Of a DNA stretch of 20,288 nt, positions 1 through 7,501 are shown piece by piece. The DNA is from DASUHT01 sp051955775 (GTDB taxonomy: Bacteria; Actinomycetota; Thermoleophilia; Gaiellales; JAICJC01), in assembly GCA_051955775.1 (NCBI GenBank), contig JBQCGJ010000408.1, positions 1-20,288 on the forward strand, written 5' to 3'. A model generated the notes under the pieces. That model made no database searches. It was not told where the DNA came from and saw only the letters and a list, made by a program, of their open reading frames with translations. A program made the position numbers and the translations under genes. Position 1 is the first letter of the stretch; each line of letters begins with the position of its first letter.

Positions 1-1
1 G

Positions 2-625
2 GCCCGGCGCGTGCTGTCCGCCGGGGTGGATGAGATCACCCTGGGGAATCACGCCCTCCGCCACACCGAGGTGTACCCGTTTCGGGACAGCGACGCGCGG
101 TTCGTGCGCCCGGCCAATCTGTCGGATCGCGCGCCCGGGCGCGGGCTGACCGTGTGCACCGGCGAGGGCGGGGTGAGACTGGCGGTGATCAGCCTCATGG
201 GGAGCCTGTTTCTGGAGCCGGCGCGCAGCCCGTTCGCGGTCGCCCAGCAGCTTGTCGAGGAGGCGCGCGCGCAGACGCCGCACGTGCTGCTCGACTTCCA
301 CGCCGAGGCGACCAGCGAGAAGGTCGCCATGGGGCGGTTGCTGGCGGGATCGGCGACGGCGGTCGTGGGCACCCATACCCACGTGCAGACAAGCGACGCG
401 CGGATTCTGCCCGGCGGCACCGCCTACATCACCGACGCCGGCATGACCGGGCCCCACGACTCGGTGATCGGCGTGCGCTCCGACCTCGTGCTGCGGCGGT
501 TCACCACCGGCATGCCGGTGCGGGTCGAGCCGGCCGAGGGTGACGTCCGGCTGGAGGGCGTGCTGATCGACTTCGACGCCGACGGCCGCGCCACGGCCGT
601 CGAGGCAGTTCGGATCGCCGAGTAA
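2..625 (+). CDS. ymdB: YmdB-family metallophosphodiesterase (TIGR00282 type), 5'-truncated by window edge
   Basis: This is a calcineurin-like metallophosphoesterase of the YmdB family. Characterised members are metal-dependent phosphodiesterases active on 2',3'- and 3',5'-cyclic nucleotides. The frame is open to the left edge and about 207 codons are visible. The family is usually about 255-265 aa, so roughly the first 50-60 residues, including the first metal-binding Asp motif, lie outside the window. Visible family marks are GNHALRHTEV (the GNH metal motif), RPANLSD, LDFHAEATSEK, the strongly diagnostic GTHTHVQTSDARILPGGTAY with its histidine ligands, and ITDAGMTGPHDSVIGV near the C-terminus. 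The GTG at 11 is internal, because the GNH motif would otherwise sit almost at the N-terminus. The stop is TAA. It converges on the GT-C membrane protein gene, with a repeat element between them. Family assignment is secure. The physiological role in this organism is not shown. Confidence 0.93.
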   Translation, partial: ARRVLSAGVDEITLGNHALRHTEVYPFRDSDARFVRPANLSDRAPGRGLTVCTGEGGVRLAVISLMGSLFLEPARSPFAVAQQLVEEARAQTPHVLLDFHAEATSEKVAMGRLLAGSATAVVGTHTHVQTSDARILPGGTAYITDAGMTGPHDSVIGVRSDLVLRRFTTGMPVRVEPAEGDVRLEGVLIDFDADGRATAVEAVRIAE

Positions 626-674
626 ATCGCGGCGCGGGAGCCAGCGGCCACTTGGCACCGACGACGACAGTCAA

Positions 675-761
675 GATATGGAGCAGTTCGGGGGACAGGT
701 ACCCTTGAGGGTCCGTGACGATGGTGACCGTCACGGAAGCTCAACCGTTAGCCTGTCCCCC
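675..761 (+). repeat. REP-like repeat element 1 with nested inverted repeat
   Basis: The head at 675-703 matches two other sites in the window (7505-7533 and 20243-20271) without gaps: GATATGGAGCAGTTC, then a spacer, then GGTACC. Identity is 23/29 and 24/29. The element then folds in three tiers: 690-699 pairs with 752-761 (GGGGGACAGG/CCTGTCCCCC), 705-709 with 740-744 (TTGAG/CTCAA), and 713-720 with 729-736 (CCGTGACG/CGTCACGG, loop of 8). It lies between the convergent ymdB (+) and GT-C gene (-), so it may also act as a bidirectional terminator. Its right arm runs into the last codons of the minus-strand gene. Repeat status is read directly from the sequence. The name REP-like is an inference from form and position. 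Confidence 0.75.
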
Positions 762-2756
762 GGTAGTTACCTGGCCCCCCGCAAGGACCTGTCGGCGCCG
801 GAAGGCCGTGGTGAGGCCGCGCGCCAGCGGCACGGGCACCTCCTCGGGCGCCGGGTCGCGCGGCAGGAAGAGCGCCACCAGCACGGCCGGCAGCCACCAG
901 CACACGTACGGGTAGAACCAGTACGACGCCACCAGCTGGGCGCCCAGCATGGCCGCGCCGCACAGGGCGGCCACCGCCACCGCGTCGCGGTTTCGCCGGC
1001 GGGGCAGGAACGCCAGCAGCCCGATGCCGATGGCGACGGCGATCTGGGCCATCTTCTGCACGCCCTCCAGATGCGGCCAACCCGGGTGATAGTTGGGCAG
1101 CGTCCAGATCGACATCGGCGTGACGCGGTCCGCCTGGTAGGCCAGCGTGCGGTCCCAGAACACCCTCAGCCCGTGCCGCTCGAACAGCAGCATCGAGAGC
1201 AGCAGCGCAGTCCCCACTGCGAAACCGATGAACGTGGCGCGGCGATGCCTCAACCCAGCGAAGACGGGCACCATCACAAGCGGGCCGAGCTTCGTGAATC
1301 CCGCCACCGCCAGCATCCCCCCGCGCACCGCGGGCAGCGACAGGGCCGCCATCAGCCAGGCCACCGCGGCGCCGACGAGGGCATCGTTGGCGTTCATGTT
1401 GAGCGTGTATGCGGTGAACGGGTTGGCCGCCCACGCGAACGCCATCACCACCCCGGCGCGCGGGGAGCGCAGCCGCCAGCCGGCCACGAACAGGCCCACC
1501 ACCGCCAGGATGTCGAAGGCGGAGGCCGCCACGTGCGCTGCGGGCAGCGAGTCCCAGCGGCCGCTCCAGCCGAAGGCCGCCACGGCGGGCACGTACGCGA
1601 GGTACACGGTCGGGCCGTAGGTGTCGCCGTTTCCGATCGGCGACTCACAGCGGTGGTCGGGCTGCACGTACCCGATCGGGTCGCCGTTGTTGTAGGTGCC
1701 GCCGCACGCCGTCCCCTGCGGCTGCGGGAAGTGGCCGTACGGCACCTCGCCGTGCAGCAGCCTCGACGCCCCCACCACGCCGGCGTACCCGACGTCGATG
1801 ACGTTCGAGTTCTGGTTGTTGAGGCCGAGCCGGAACCCCATGAGGGCGAAGATCAGGCCGATCAGGACCAGCATGTGGCGCTCACCGACGTGGAGCGACC
1901 GCGGCGCGCGGTCGCGGGCGATCCAGATCATGCGGCCCGCCAGGTACAGCATCGGCGGGTACTGGAGGGGCGTGGAGATGAAGATGTCCCCCTGGTCGAA
2001 GAAGCCCAGCGAGACCACGAACGAGAGCAGCATCAGCAGGTCGAGGGTGTGCAGCGAGATCACCCTCCGCCAGTCCATCAAGCCGCACAGGAAGATCAGG
2101 CACATCGGGATCAGCACCCAGGGGTCGACCACCTTGCGGCCGTACGCGTCCTTCAGCCCGCGGGTCATCATCCACCCCACCTGCGGCCCGGTCCACACGC
2201 TGGTCGGCCGTCCGGTGGAGTCGGGCAGCTGCACCTCGGCCACCTGATCGCCTCCGGCCGACCAGGTCACCGTCCACACCCGGTTGTCACCCAGTGTCGC
2301 CGTATGCGTGGTGGTGCGGTACTGGGACAGCCAGGCCTCGACGGCCGGCTGATGCACCGCGATCGTGGCCGCCCTGGATGCCGTCAGCCGCGGCGGGCCA
2401 GCCGACGACACGGACCGCGTGAGCACGGTGCCCAGTCCATCCACGATGGCGAACGAGGCGAGCACGGGATGCCCCCCGCGGCCCACCAGCCGCACCCGCC
2501 AGGTGCGGTCGGCCGGCACGAATCTGGCGGTGAAGCTGGACTCGGGGTAGCGCGTCCGCAGCGGTCCGATGGCAGGGTCGGAGGCGGCGATTGCGATCGC
2601 CTGGGCGGGCGTGAACTTCGGCTGGGGGGCAGTCGCCGCGGACGCCGGCGCGGCCAGGAGAACGGCGGCCGCAAGCAGCACGGCACCGCTTCCGAGAAGC
2701 CGCAGCCACCGCCCAGGGGGAACCCCCCTAGCGAAAGCTCCAGAACTTGTTGCCAA
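741..2756 (-). CDS. GT-C-type polytopic membrane protein with duplicated N-terminal extracytoplasmic domain, probable glycosyltransferase
   Basis: The 671-aa product has an N-terminal signal sequence or anchor (about residues 17-41, ending PASA). An extracytoplasmic region of about 165 residues follows, and then about 10 or more hydrophobic segments to the C-terminus. The extracytoplasmic part looks like two copies of a PepSY-like unit, one starting FTPAQAIAIA and one LTASRAATIA. The second ends in VWTGPQVGWMM, just before the first TM segment. The membrane part has GT-C-like landmarks: VIDVGYAGVVGASRLLHGEVPYG (an early Asp and the PYG turn), GDTYGPTVYLAY, NPFTAYTLNMNANDALVG and FTKLGPLVMVP. 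Members of this fold transfer sugars from polyprenyl-phosphate donors, but donor and acceptor cannot be read here. The TTG start overlaps gtrA by 29 nt with no clear Shine-Dalgarno, so the true start may be slightly downstream. It is last in a five-gene operon. The final residues (QVTTGGQANG) are encoded by repeat element 1. Confidence 0.72.
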   Translation of the reverse strand: MATSSGAFARGVPPGRWLRLLGSGAVLLAAAVLLAAPASAATAPQPKFTPAQAIAIAASDPAIGPLRTRYPESSFTARFVPADRTWRVRLVGRGGHPVLASFAIVDGLGTVLTRSVSSAGPPRLTASRAATIAVHQPAVEAWLSQYRTTTHTATLGDNRVWTVTWSAGGDQVAEVQLPDSTGRPTSVWTGPQVGWMMTRGLKDAYGRKVVDPWVLIPMCLIFLCGLMDWRRVISLHTLDLLMLLSFVVSLGFFDQGDIFISTPLQYPPMLYLAGRMIWIARDRAPRSLHVGERHMLVLIGLIFALMGFRLGLNNQNSNVIDVGYAGVVGASRLLHGEVPYGHFPQPQGTACGGTYNNGDPIGYVQPDHRCESPIGNGDTYGPTVYLAYVPAVAAFGWSGRWDSLPAAHVAASAFDILAVVGLFVAGWRLRSPRAGVVMAFAWAANPFTAYTLNMNANDALVGAAVAWLMAALSLPAVRGGMLAVAGFTKLGPLVMVPVFAGLRHRRATFIGFAVGTALLLSMLLFERHGLRVFWDRTLAYQADRVTPMSIWTLPNYHPGWPHLEGVQKMAQIAVAIGIGLLAFLPRRRNRDAVAVAALCGAAMLGAQLVASYWFYPYVCWWLPAVLVALFLPRDPAPEEVPVPLARGLTTAFRRRQVLAGGQVTTGGQANG

Positions 2757-3177
2757 TGAAGCTCACGGGGGTGGCGAGCAGGATGGCCACCGCAGCCGCC
2801 GGCACGTGGCCCACGCCGGCCCACTCCACGAGCGCGGTCAGGACACCGAGGTCGATCACCAGCGCCACGGCGCTGACGCTGAGAAACCGGGCGTATTGGT
2901 GGTGAGGCACACCATGACTGACGCGGAACGTCCACACACGGTTCCACACGAAATTCGACGTGGCAGCGATCACGAACGCGAGCGTGAACGCGACCGGGTA
3001 CGCCATCCACCGGTCGAGCACGTAGAACGCCGCCAGGTTGACGACGTACCCGGACGCGCCGACCACGCAGTAGCGCACCAGCTCGAACCAGTTGTCCGGA
3101 CGGCGCAGGGCCAGGTGCACCCGTTGGTAGTGGGCCTTCACGCCGATCGGCGCGGACTCGGCGCGGGCGTCGTCCAT
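2728..3177 (-). CDS. GtrA family membrane protein
   Basis: The 149-aa product has four hydrophobic segments and the GtrA/DPMS signature: FELVRYCVVGASGYVVNLAAF in the first TM, then NFVWNRVWTFR between TM2 and TM3, and a terminal NKFWSFR. Family members are thought to flip polyprenyl-phosphate-linked sugars or to help membrane glycosyltransferases. The ATG start has no Shine-Dalgarno. A TANNNT hexamer (TACCCT, minus strand 3190-3185) lies 7 nt upstream, so an internal leaderless transcript is possible in addition to read-through from the gene 58 bp upstream. The next gene, a GT-C-type enzyme, overlaps its 3' end, which fits a donor-flipping plus transfer pair (inference). The family call is strong and the substrate is unknown. 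Confidence 0.92.
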   Translation of the reverse strand: MDDARAESAPIGVKAHYQRVHLALRRPDNWFELVRYCVVGASGYVVNLAAFYVLDRWMAYPVAFTLAFVIAATSNFVWNRVWTFRVSHGVPHHQYARFLSVSAVALVIDLGVLTALVEWAGVGHVPAAAVAILLATPVSFIGNKFWSFR

Positions 3178-3235
3178 TGGGTCAAGGGTAGACGATCGGA
3201 CGGCGACTCCCGTCCACGAGTCTCGCAGGAGTGGG

Positions 3236-4651
3236 TCAGCCGAGCCCGAAATGGCGGCATGCCAGTGGCGTCATGTCGGTGATCGACGGCTGGTCGGGCA
3301 GGCTCACGCGGTGCCCCTCGAAGCCGGCCAGGATCAGCGGCACCAGCGAATCTTCGGCGCGCAGCGATCCGTGGCTGCCGCCGCCGGCGTGGTGGACGCC
3401 GCCGGAGTCCTGGAACTCGTAGCCGGGCGCCGCCGACACCACCACGTCGCCGGCCGTGGGGCAGTCGAGAATGCCCTCGATGCGTTCTAGGGCGTTGGGG
3501 TAGACGGCCGGATCGAGCAGATCCGCGTCGCCCTCCACATCGAACCGGTTCCCGCGCTGGTCGGCCGTCCCGGCGCCGCGCCGGAACCGCATCGCGCCGC
3601 CGCCGCGGCGGGCCACGCACCATTCCCCCGCGCGGTGGCACACGACATCGGCTGCAGGCGACGACAGCGCGCGTTCGGCGATCCGCTCGACGACCAGCCG
3701 GGACTGCGGCAACAGGTACAGCATGGCTGCCCGGTTCGATGCCGCAACGGCCAGCTCGCACTCGGCGGGATCGGACCGGCGGCTGCCACGGAAGAGCCGC
3801 AGGTCCTCGAACGGCGCCGAGGCGTCGGCGGGGTCGGTGACCCGGCTCTGAGAGTGGTCGGCCACCACGATCATGGCGTAGCGGTCGAGGAACCGCTCAC
3901 GGCCGCCGGCGGCGTCGACCAGCATCTCGATCCCGCGATCGGCCACCGCCAGGGCGTGCACGGCGTCGCCGCCGCGGTGCTGCACGGCGTCCGTCTCGTA
4001 CAGATAGAAGAACAGGTAGTCGAACCCGTCGCGGGTCACCAGCCAGCGGGCGACGTGGCCTCCATGGCGGTCGATGCTGCCGCCGCCCAGGTTGAGCGGC
4101 GCGCCGGTGCGGTCGGAGAAGAACAGGTCGCCCAGGAAGTAGCGCCTGGGCCCGTACACCGCGTCCACGATGCCGATCGACCGCGCCACCCGGCGGGCCG
4201 CCGGGCGAGTGATGGGGTGCCGGGTGCGGCCGCGGATCACGTAGGTGTTGATGGCGGCGGTGACCAGCCCCGCGTCGTCCAGGGCTTCGAACACCGTCTT
4301 CACACGCGGCGACAGGTGCAGCAGGTTGAGGTTGACCAGCACGTCGTCCACCATCTGCCGCGTCCCCTCCGCCAGCGTGGCCGCAATCGAGGAGCCGTAC
4401 TCGACGAACCGGCCCTGGCCGCGGTGGTACCACGTCATGCCCGGGATCAGGGTGCCGGACGGGTGGCGTCCTGTGACCAGCGACGACAGGCATACCGGGG
4501 TCAGCGAGGGGAACGTGGACACGCAGTCGTCGGTCCGCATGCCCTCGCCGGCCAGCCAGTCCAGTGTGGGCGCCACCCCGGCCGCCACCGCGGTGTTCAG
4601 CAGGTCGGGGCCGAGCCCGTCGATCACTGCCATGATCAGCTTCTTGGACAT
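3236..4651 (-). CDS. alkaline phosphatase superfamily protein (nucleotide pyrophosphatase/phosphodiesterase type)
   Basis: The 471-aa metal-dependent phosphohydrolase belongs to the type I phosphodiesterase/nucleotide pyrophosphatase group. Metal and catalytic residues are visible in order: Asp11 in VIDGLGPD; the nucleophile Thr51 in FPSLTPVCLSSLVTGRHP; Asp221 and His225 in YETDAVQH; Asp265-His266 in VVADHSQS; and His427 in GGGSHGS. There is no signal peptide, as the chain begins MSKKLIMAVIDG, so it is probably cytoplasmic or membrane-peripheral. The ATG start is 11 nt after the stop of the DUF4126-like gene, and gtrA follows 58 bp downstream. In this operon a role on nucleotide-sugar, phospholipid or polyprenyl-phosphate substrates is plausible, but that is inferred only from the neighbours. 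The fold is certain and the substrate unknown. Confidence 0.88.
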   Translation of the reverse strand: MSKKLIMAVIDGLGPDLLNTAVAAGVAPTLDWLAGEGMRTDDCVSTFPSLTPVCLSSLVTGRHPSGTLIPGMTWYHRGQGRFVEYGSSIAATLAEGTRQMVDDVLVNLNLLHLSPRVKTVFEALDDAGLVTAAINTYVIRGRTRHPITRPAARRVARSIGIVDAVYGPRRYFLGDLFFSDRTGAPLNLGGGSIDRHGGHVARWLVTRDGFDYLFFYLYETDAVQHRGGDAVHALAVADRGIEMLVDAAGGRERFLDRYAMIVVADHSQSRVTDPADASAPFEDLRLFRGSRRSDPAECELAVAASNRAAMLYLLPQSRLVVERIAERALSSPAADVVCHRAGEWCVARRGGGAMRFRRGAGTADQRGNRFDVEGDADLLDPAVYPNALERIEGILDCPTAGDVVVSAAPGYEFQDSGGVHHAGGGSHGSLRAEDSLVPLILAGFEGHRVSLPDQPSITDMTPLACRHFGLG

Positions 4652-4662
4652 GGCCGGGGCTG

Positions 4663-5208
4663 CTACCGCAGCACCCGCAAACCCTCGTACTTGCGGCCCT
4701 CGCGGCGGCGAACACGGAGCAGCAGCCCGGCCGCACCGAGCGAGATCAGGTACCCCACGAACGGCACGATCGCCGCCGCCGAGCAGATCAGGCCGCCGCC
4801 GTCCTCGACCAGGGCGGTGCCGCGCAGGTCACCCCCCGCCTTGACCGCGCCGGCCCGGATCGGACGCATCGCGAGGGCGGCCACGGCGGCCGTCGCCGCT
4901 CCCACTGCCAGTCCCACGTACGGCACCTTGCCGCCGGCCGCCAGCTCGAAGGCCAGCCCGCCCGCCACAACCCGCCGGCCCAGCCTGAAGCCGGCCTGCG
5001 CACCGGGCCACAGAAAGTCCGCCGCCAGCTCCAGCGCGACGGCGACCCAGGTCACCACGATCAGTACGGTGCGGCCGGCGAACGACAGCGGATCCTCCAG
5101 CCAGCCCTGGCTGGCCGCGGTGGTGGTGAAGGCCAGCGGGGCGCTCGCGAGCAGTCCGGCAGCGGCCGCCAGGCCGAGTCCCTGTCCGATTGCTATCGCG
5201 AGGTCCAT
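4663..5208 (-). CDS. DUF4126-like small integral membrane protein
   Basis: The 181-aa hydrophobic protein has about 4-5 TM segments. The N-terminal LGLAAAAGLLASAPLAF and the later pattern of a membrane segment with an acidic residue (ALELAADFLWPGAQAG), then AMRPIRAGAVKAG, resemble the DUF4126 family, which has no known function. The frame stays open upstream to 5469. I chose the ATG at 5208 because the upstream lipid-kinase gene occupies that DNA, because this start gives a TM-ready N-terminus (MDLAIAIGQG), and because it leaves only a 16-nt overlap with the kinase stop. The C-terminus is basic (RVRRREGRKYEGLRVLR). It sits inside the lipid/glycan operon, so it may work in the same membrane process (inference). 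Confidence in the gene is high. Confidence in the family name is moderate. Confidence 0.75.
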   Translation of the reverse strand: MDLAIAIGQGLGLAAAAGLLASAPLAFTTTAASQGWLEDPLSFAGRTVLIVVTWVAVALELAADFLWPGAQAGFRLGRRVVAGGLAFELAAGGKVPYVGLAVGAATAAVAALAMRPIRAGAVKAGGDLRGTALVEDGGGLICSAAAIVPFVGYLISLGAAGLLLRVRRREGRKYEGLRVLR

Positions 5209-6185
5209 GGCGCGCGGAATGATATCGATGCCCGGCGCCTGCGGCCGGGCGCAGCGGGCTCCGGCAGCGGCACGTACACCTCTACCCCCGGGGTCTCGTA
5301 CTCGAACCGCGCCCGCGCGAGGTCGTCGACGTACTCGCCGTCCACCTGCACCGCGGTGGGCTGATCGCACTCGACCTCGAGCTCGTGCACGTCGTGCAGG
5401 TACGCGATCTTGCTCGAACGGCCGGATGCATGCCGGGGCCACACCAGCGCATACACGGCCAGGCGCCACATGTGGCGGGCGCGGATCTCGCCCACCGCGG
5501 TGGCGTCCAGGCCGGTGTCGAACCCGGCCCGCGGCGTGGCCTGCACGGGAACCGGGCCGAAGTAGGTATAGGGATGCTGGTTGGCGATGACCAGGTATGA
5601 CGCGCGGACCGGCTCGCGGCCGGGCGCGCGCACGGTCATCCGCTCGCGCAGCACGAATCCCTCAGCCCGCACCTGCCCGACGGCGGCCGCCACCACGTGC
5701 CAGTCTCCGGGGCGGCGGTGTCCGGGCATCTCGCGCCGGGCCCGGTCGATGTCACGCATGGTGGCGGCGTCGAACCCCACTGATGCGGCGAAGGTGAACC
5801 GCCGGCCGTCCATGCGGCCCATCCCCACCTGCCGGGTGTTTCCGGCCGCCAGCGCCCGAGCGAGCTCGGCGGCGGCCACAGCCGGATCGGTGGGGTATCC
5901 CAGGTGCCGCGCGAACACGGAGGACGCCCCGGCCGGCAGCACCCCCAGGCGAACGCCGCCGGGGAGCCCGTTGGCCACCTCGTTGGCCGTGCCGTCGCCG
6001 CCCAGCGCGACCACCACGTCTGCGGGAGAACGGGCCAGCTCGACCGCATGACCCGGGCGCTCGGTGCGCCGAAGCTCCAGGTCGGAGACCGCCGTCAGCC
6101 GCGCAACCACGGCGTCCAGCACCACATCAGTCACCCCGGTGGCCTGCGGATTCGCGATCAGGAGCACCCGCACCCTGACCACCAT
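5193..6185 (-). CDS. diacylglycerol kinase-like lipid kinase (DAGK catalytic domain)
   Basis: The 330-aa kinase has a DAGK_cat nucleotide-binding domain: the N-terminal strand VLLIANPQATG, the hallmark GGDGTANEVANGL at about 62-74, and LGVLPAGASSVFARHLGYP at about 80-98. The C-terminal beta-domain ends with QVDGEY, the usual terminal DGE motif. Such enzymes phosphorylate diacylglycerol, sphingosine-like or other lipid alcohols at the inner membrane face. The GT-N position that normally follows the P-x-G motif reads GASS. I chose the ATG at 6185 over the TTG at 6197 because GGAG (minus strand 6195-6192) sits 6 nt upstream of the ATG. It is first in the five-gene leftward operon. The divergent htrA-like gene begins 53 bp away. 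Confidence 0.9.
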   Translation of the reverse strand: MVVRVRVLLIANPQATGVTDVVLDAVVARLTAVSDLELRRTERPGHAVELARSPADVVVALGGDGTANEVANGLPGGVRLGVLPAGASSVFARHLGYPTDPAVAAAELARALAAGNTRQVGMGRMDGRRFTFAASVGFDAATMRDIDRARREMPGHRRPGDWHVVAAAVGQVRAEGFVLRERMTVRAPGREPVRASYLVIANQHPYTYFGPVPVQATPRAGFDTGLDATAVGEIRARHMWRLAVYALVWPRHASGRSSKIAYLHDVHELEVECDQPTAVQVDGEYVDDLARARFEYETPGVEVYVPLPEPAAPGRRRRASISFRAPWTSR

Positions 6186-6238
6186 ACCGGTCTCCAATTC
6201 TCAACCCGCCCTCAATCTCGGTTCCCTACAAAACGCTC

Positions 6239-7423
6239 GTGAGGTGGGCTCGACAGATCGGGCTGCTGATTGCAGCCGGAGTGGTGGGCGGGGTGATCGT
6301 GGCGGCGGTCGCGCCGAAGCCGGCCACCAAGGTGATCCGCACGGTGCACACGGTGGGGGCGAAGACGCTTCCGGCGTCGTCGGTCAACGAGTCGGTGGGC
6401 CTCACGCCGGCACAGATCTACCAACAGGACGCGCCCGGCGTGGTGGTGGTGCGGGCGACCACCATCAGCCGCACCACCAACATCTTCGGGGTGCCGCAGA
6501 CGCAGCAGGAGGAGGCGCTGGGATCCGGATTCGTGATCGACCGCAAGGGCCACATCCTGACGAACGCGCACGTCGTGCTGGGCGCCAGGTCGGTGCGTGT
6601 CGGGTTCGCCAACAGCACGGGACTGGACAAGACGTACAGCGCCCGGGTGCTGGGCCTGGACAAGGCCACCGACGTGGCGGTGCTGGAGCCCAGGGACGTG
6701 CCGTCGCAGGCGCTCGATCCGCTCCCCCTCGGCACGGCCAAGGACGCCCACGTCGGCGATGCGGTGGTGGCCATCGGCAACCCGTTGGGCGAGGAGCGCA
6801 CGATCACCTCCGGGATCATCTCGGCCGTCAACCGCACCATCAACTCGCTCGAGCCGAACCGCCCCATCAGCGGGGCGCTGCAAACCGACGCTGCGATCAA
6901 CCATGGGAATTCCGGTGGGCCGCTGATCGCCAGCAACGGCAGGGTGATCGGTATCACCAGCCAGATCCTGTCGGACGGCAGCGGGCCGCAGAGCGGGAAC
7001 ATCGGCATCGGGTTCGCCATTCCCATCGACACCGCCATGCAGGTCGCGCGCCAGTTGATCAGCTCGGGCCACGCCCAGCACACCTATCTCGGCATCCTCG
7101 GCGAGACCCTGACCTCGCAGGTGCTGAAGGCGCTCAACATCCCGTCTGCGCACGGAGTCCTGATCGCCCGCGTGGTACCCGGCTCTCCCGCCGCGACGGC
7201 TGGGCTGCGCGGCGGGTCGACAACCGCCACCATGTCCGGCACGACCTATGAGCTGGGCGGAGACGTGATCGTGGCGCTGGACGGAAAGCCCATCTCCCAG
7301 TCGACCCAGCTGGCCGACGCGATCAGCGCCAGGAAGCCCGGCCAGAAGGTGACCCTGACCATCATCCGCGACGGCAAACAGCAGGACGTGAGCGTCACGC
7401 TGGCGGCCGAGTCGGGCGGATAG
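6239..7423 (+). CDS. HtrA/DegP-type trypsin-like serine protease with C-terminal PDZ domain
   Basis: The 394-aa envelope protease has an N-terminal membrane anchor at about 6-26 (IGLLIAAGVVGGVIVAAVAP). The trypsin-like domain follows, with the full triad: His111 in LTNAHVV, Asp145 in KATDVAVL, and Ser225 in GNSGGP, preceded by the oxyanion-loop sequence AAINHGNS. A single PDZ domain spans about 280-390 (YLGILGE, GVLIARVVPGSPAATAGLRGG, GDVIVALDGKPI). The domain order is that of DegS/HtrA-like proteins that degrade or sense misfolded extracytoplasmic proteins. The GTG start lacks a Shine-Dalgarno. TACAAA at 6227-6232, 6 nt before GTG, is a weak -10 candidate for a leaderless message. It is transcribed divergently from the lipid-kinase operon, and a hairpin lies 31 nt after its stop. 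Confidence 0.94.
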   Translation: MRWARQIGLLIAAGVVGGVIVAAVAPKPATKVIRTVHTVGAKTLPASSVNESVGLTPAQIYQQDAPGVVVVRATTISRTTNIFGVPQTQQEEALGSGFVIDRKGHILTNAHVVLGARSVRVGFANSTGLDKTYSARVLGLDKATDVAVLEPRDVPSQALDPLPLGTAKDAHVGDAVVAIGNPLGEERTITSGIISAVNRTINSLEPNRPISGALQTDAAINHGNSGGPLIASNGRVIGITSQILSDGSGPQSGNIGIGFAIPIDTAMQVARQLISSGHAQHTYLGILGETLTSQVLKALNIPSAHGVLIARVVPGSPAATAGLRGGSTTATMSGTTYELGGDVIVALDGKPISQSTQLADAISARKPGQKVTLTIIRDGKQQDVSVTLAAESGG

Positions 7424-7453
7424 CCATTTCGAGACCGCGCGCCGCGTGCGCGC

Positions 7454-7494
7454 CCGCCGGGGTCCCACCCCACCTGCCAATGGGGCCCCGGCGG
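7454..7494. terminator. GC-rich hairpin between convergent genes, probable bidirectional terminator
   Basis: Bases 7454-7466 pair with 7482-7494 (CCGCCGGGGTCCC with GGGGCCCCGGCGG) over 13 bp, with one T opposite G, a wobble in RNA. A7467 and T7481 can extend the stem. There is no T-tract, which is common for high-GC actinobacterial terminators. It follows the htrA-like stop by 31 nt. Confidence 0.7.
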
Positions 7495-7501
7495 TCAAAC
7501 T

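Noticed and set aside
678..2759. Long plus-strand open frame (693 codons) opposite the GT-C gene
   Set aside because: Its translation is His/Arg/Gln-rich low-complexity, typical of the complement of a GC-rich gene. The minus-strand frame has a signal sequence, TM segments and family motifs.
3198..3215. GGACGG/CCGTCC stem in the gap between phosphodiesterase and gtrA
   Set aside because: Only 6 bp within one operon. Too weak to call as a terminator or attenuator.
3635..5590. Plus-strand open frame of 651 codons
   Set aside because: It runs antisense across three well-supported minus-strand genes and its product is low-complexity with no domain.
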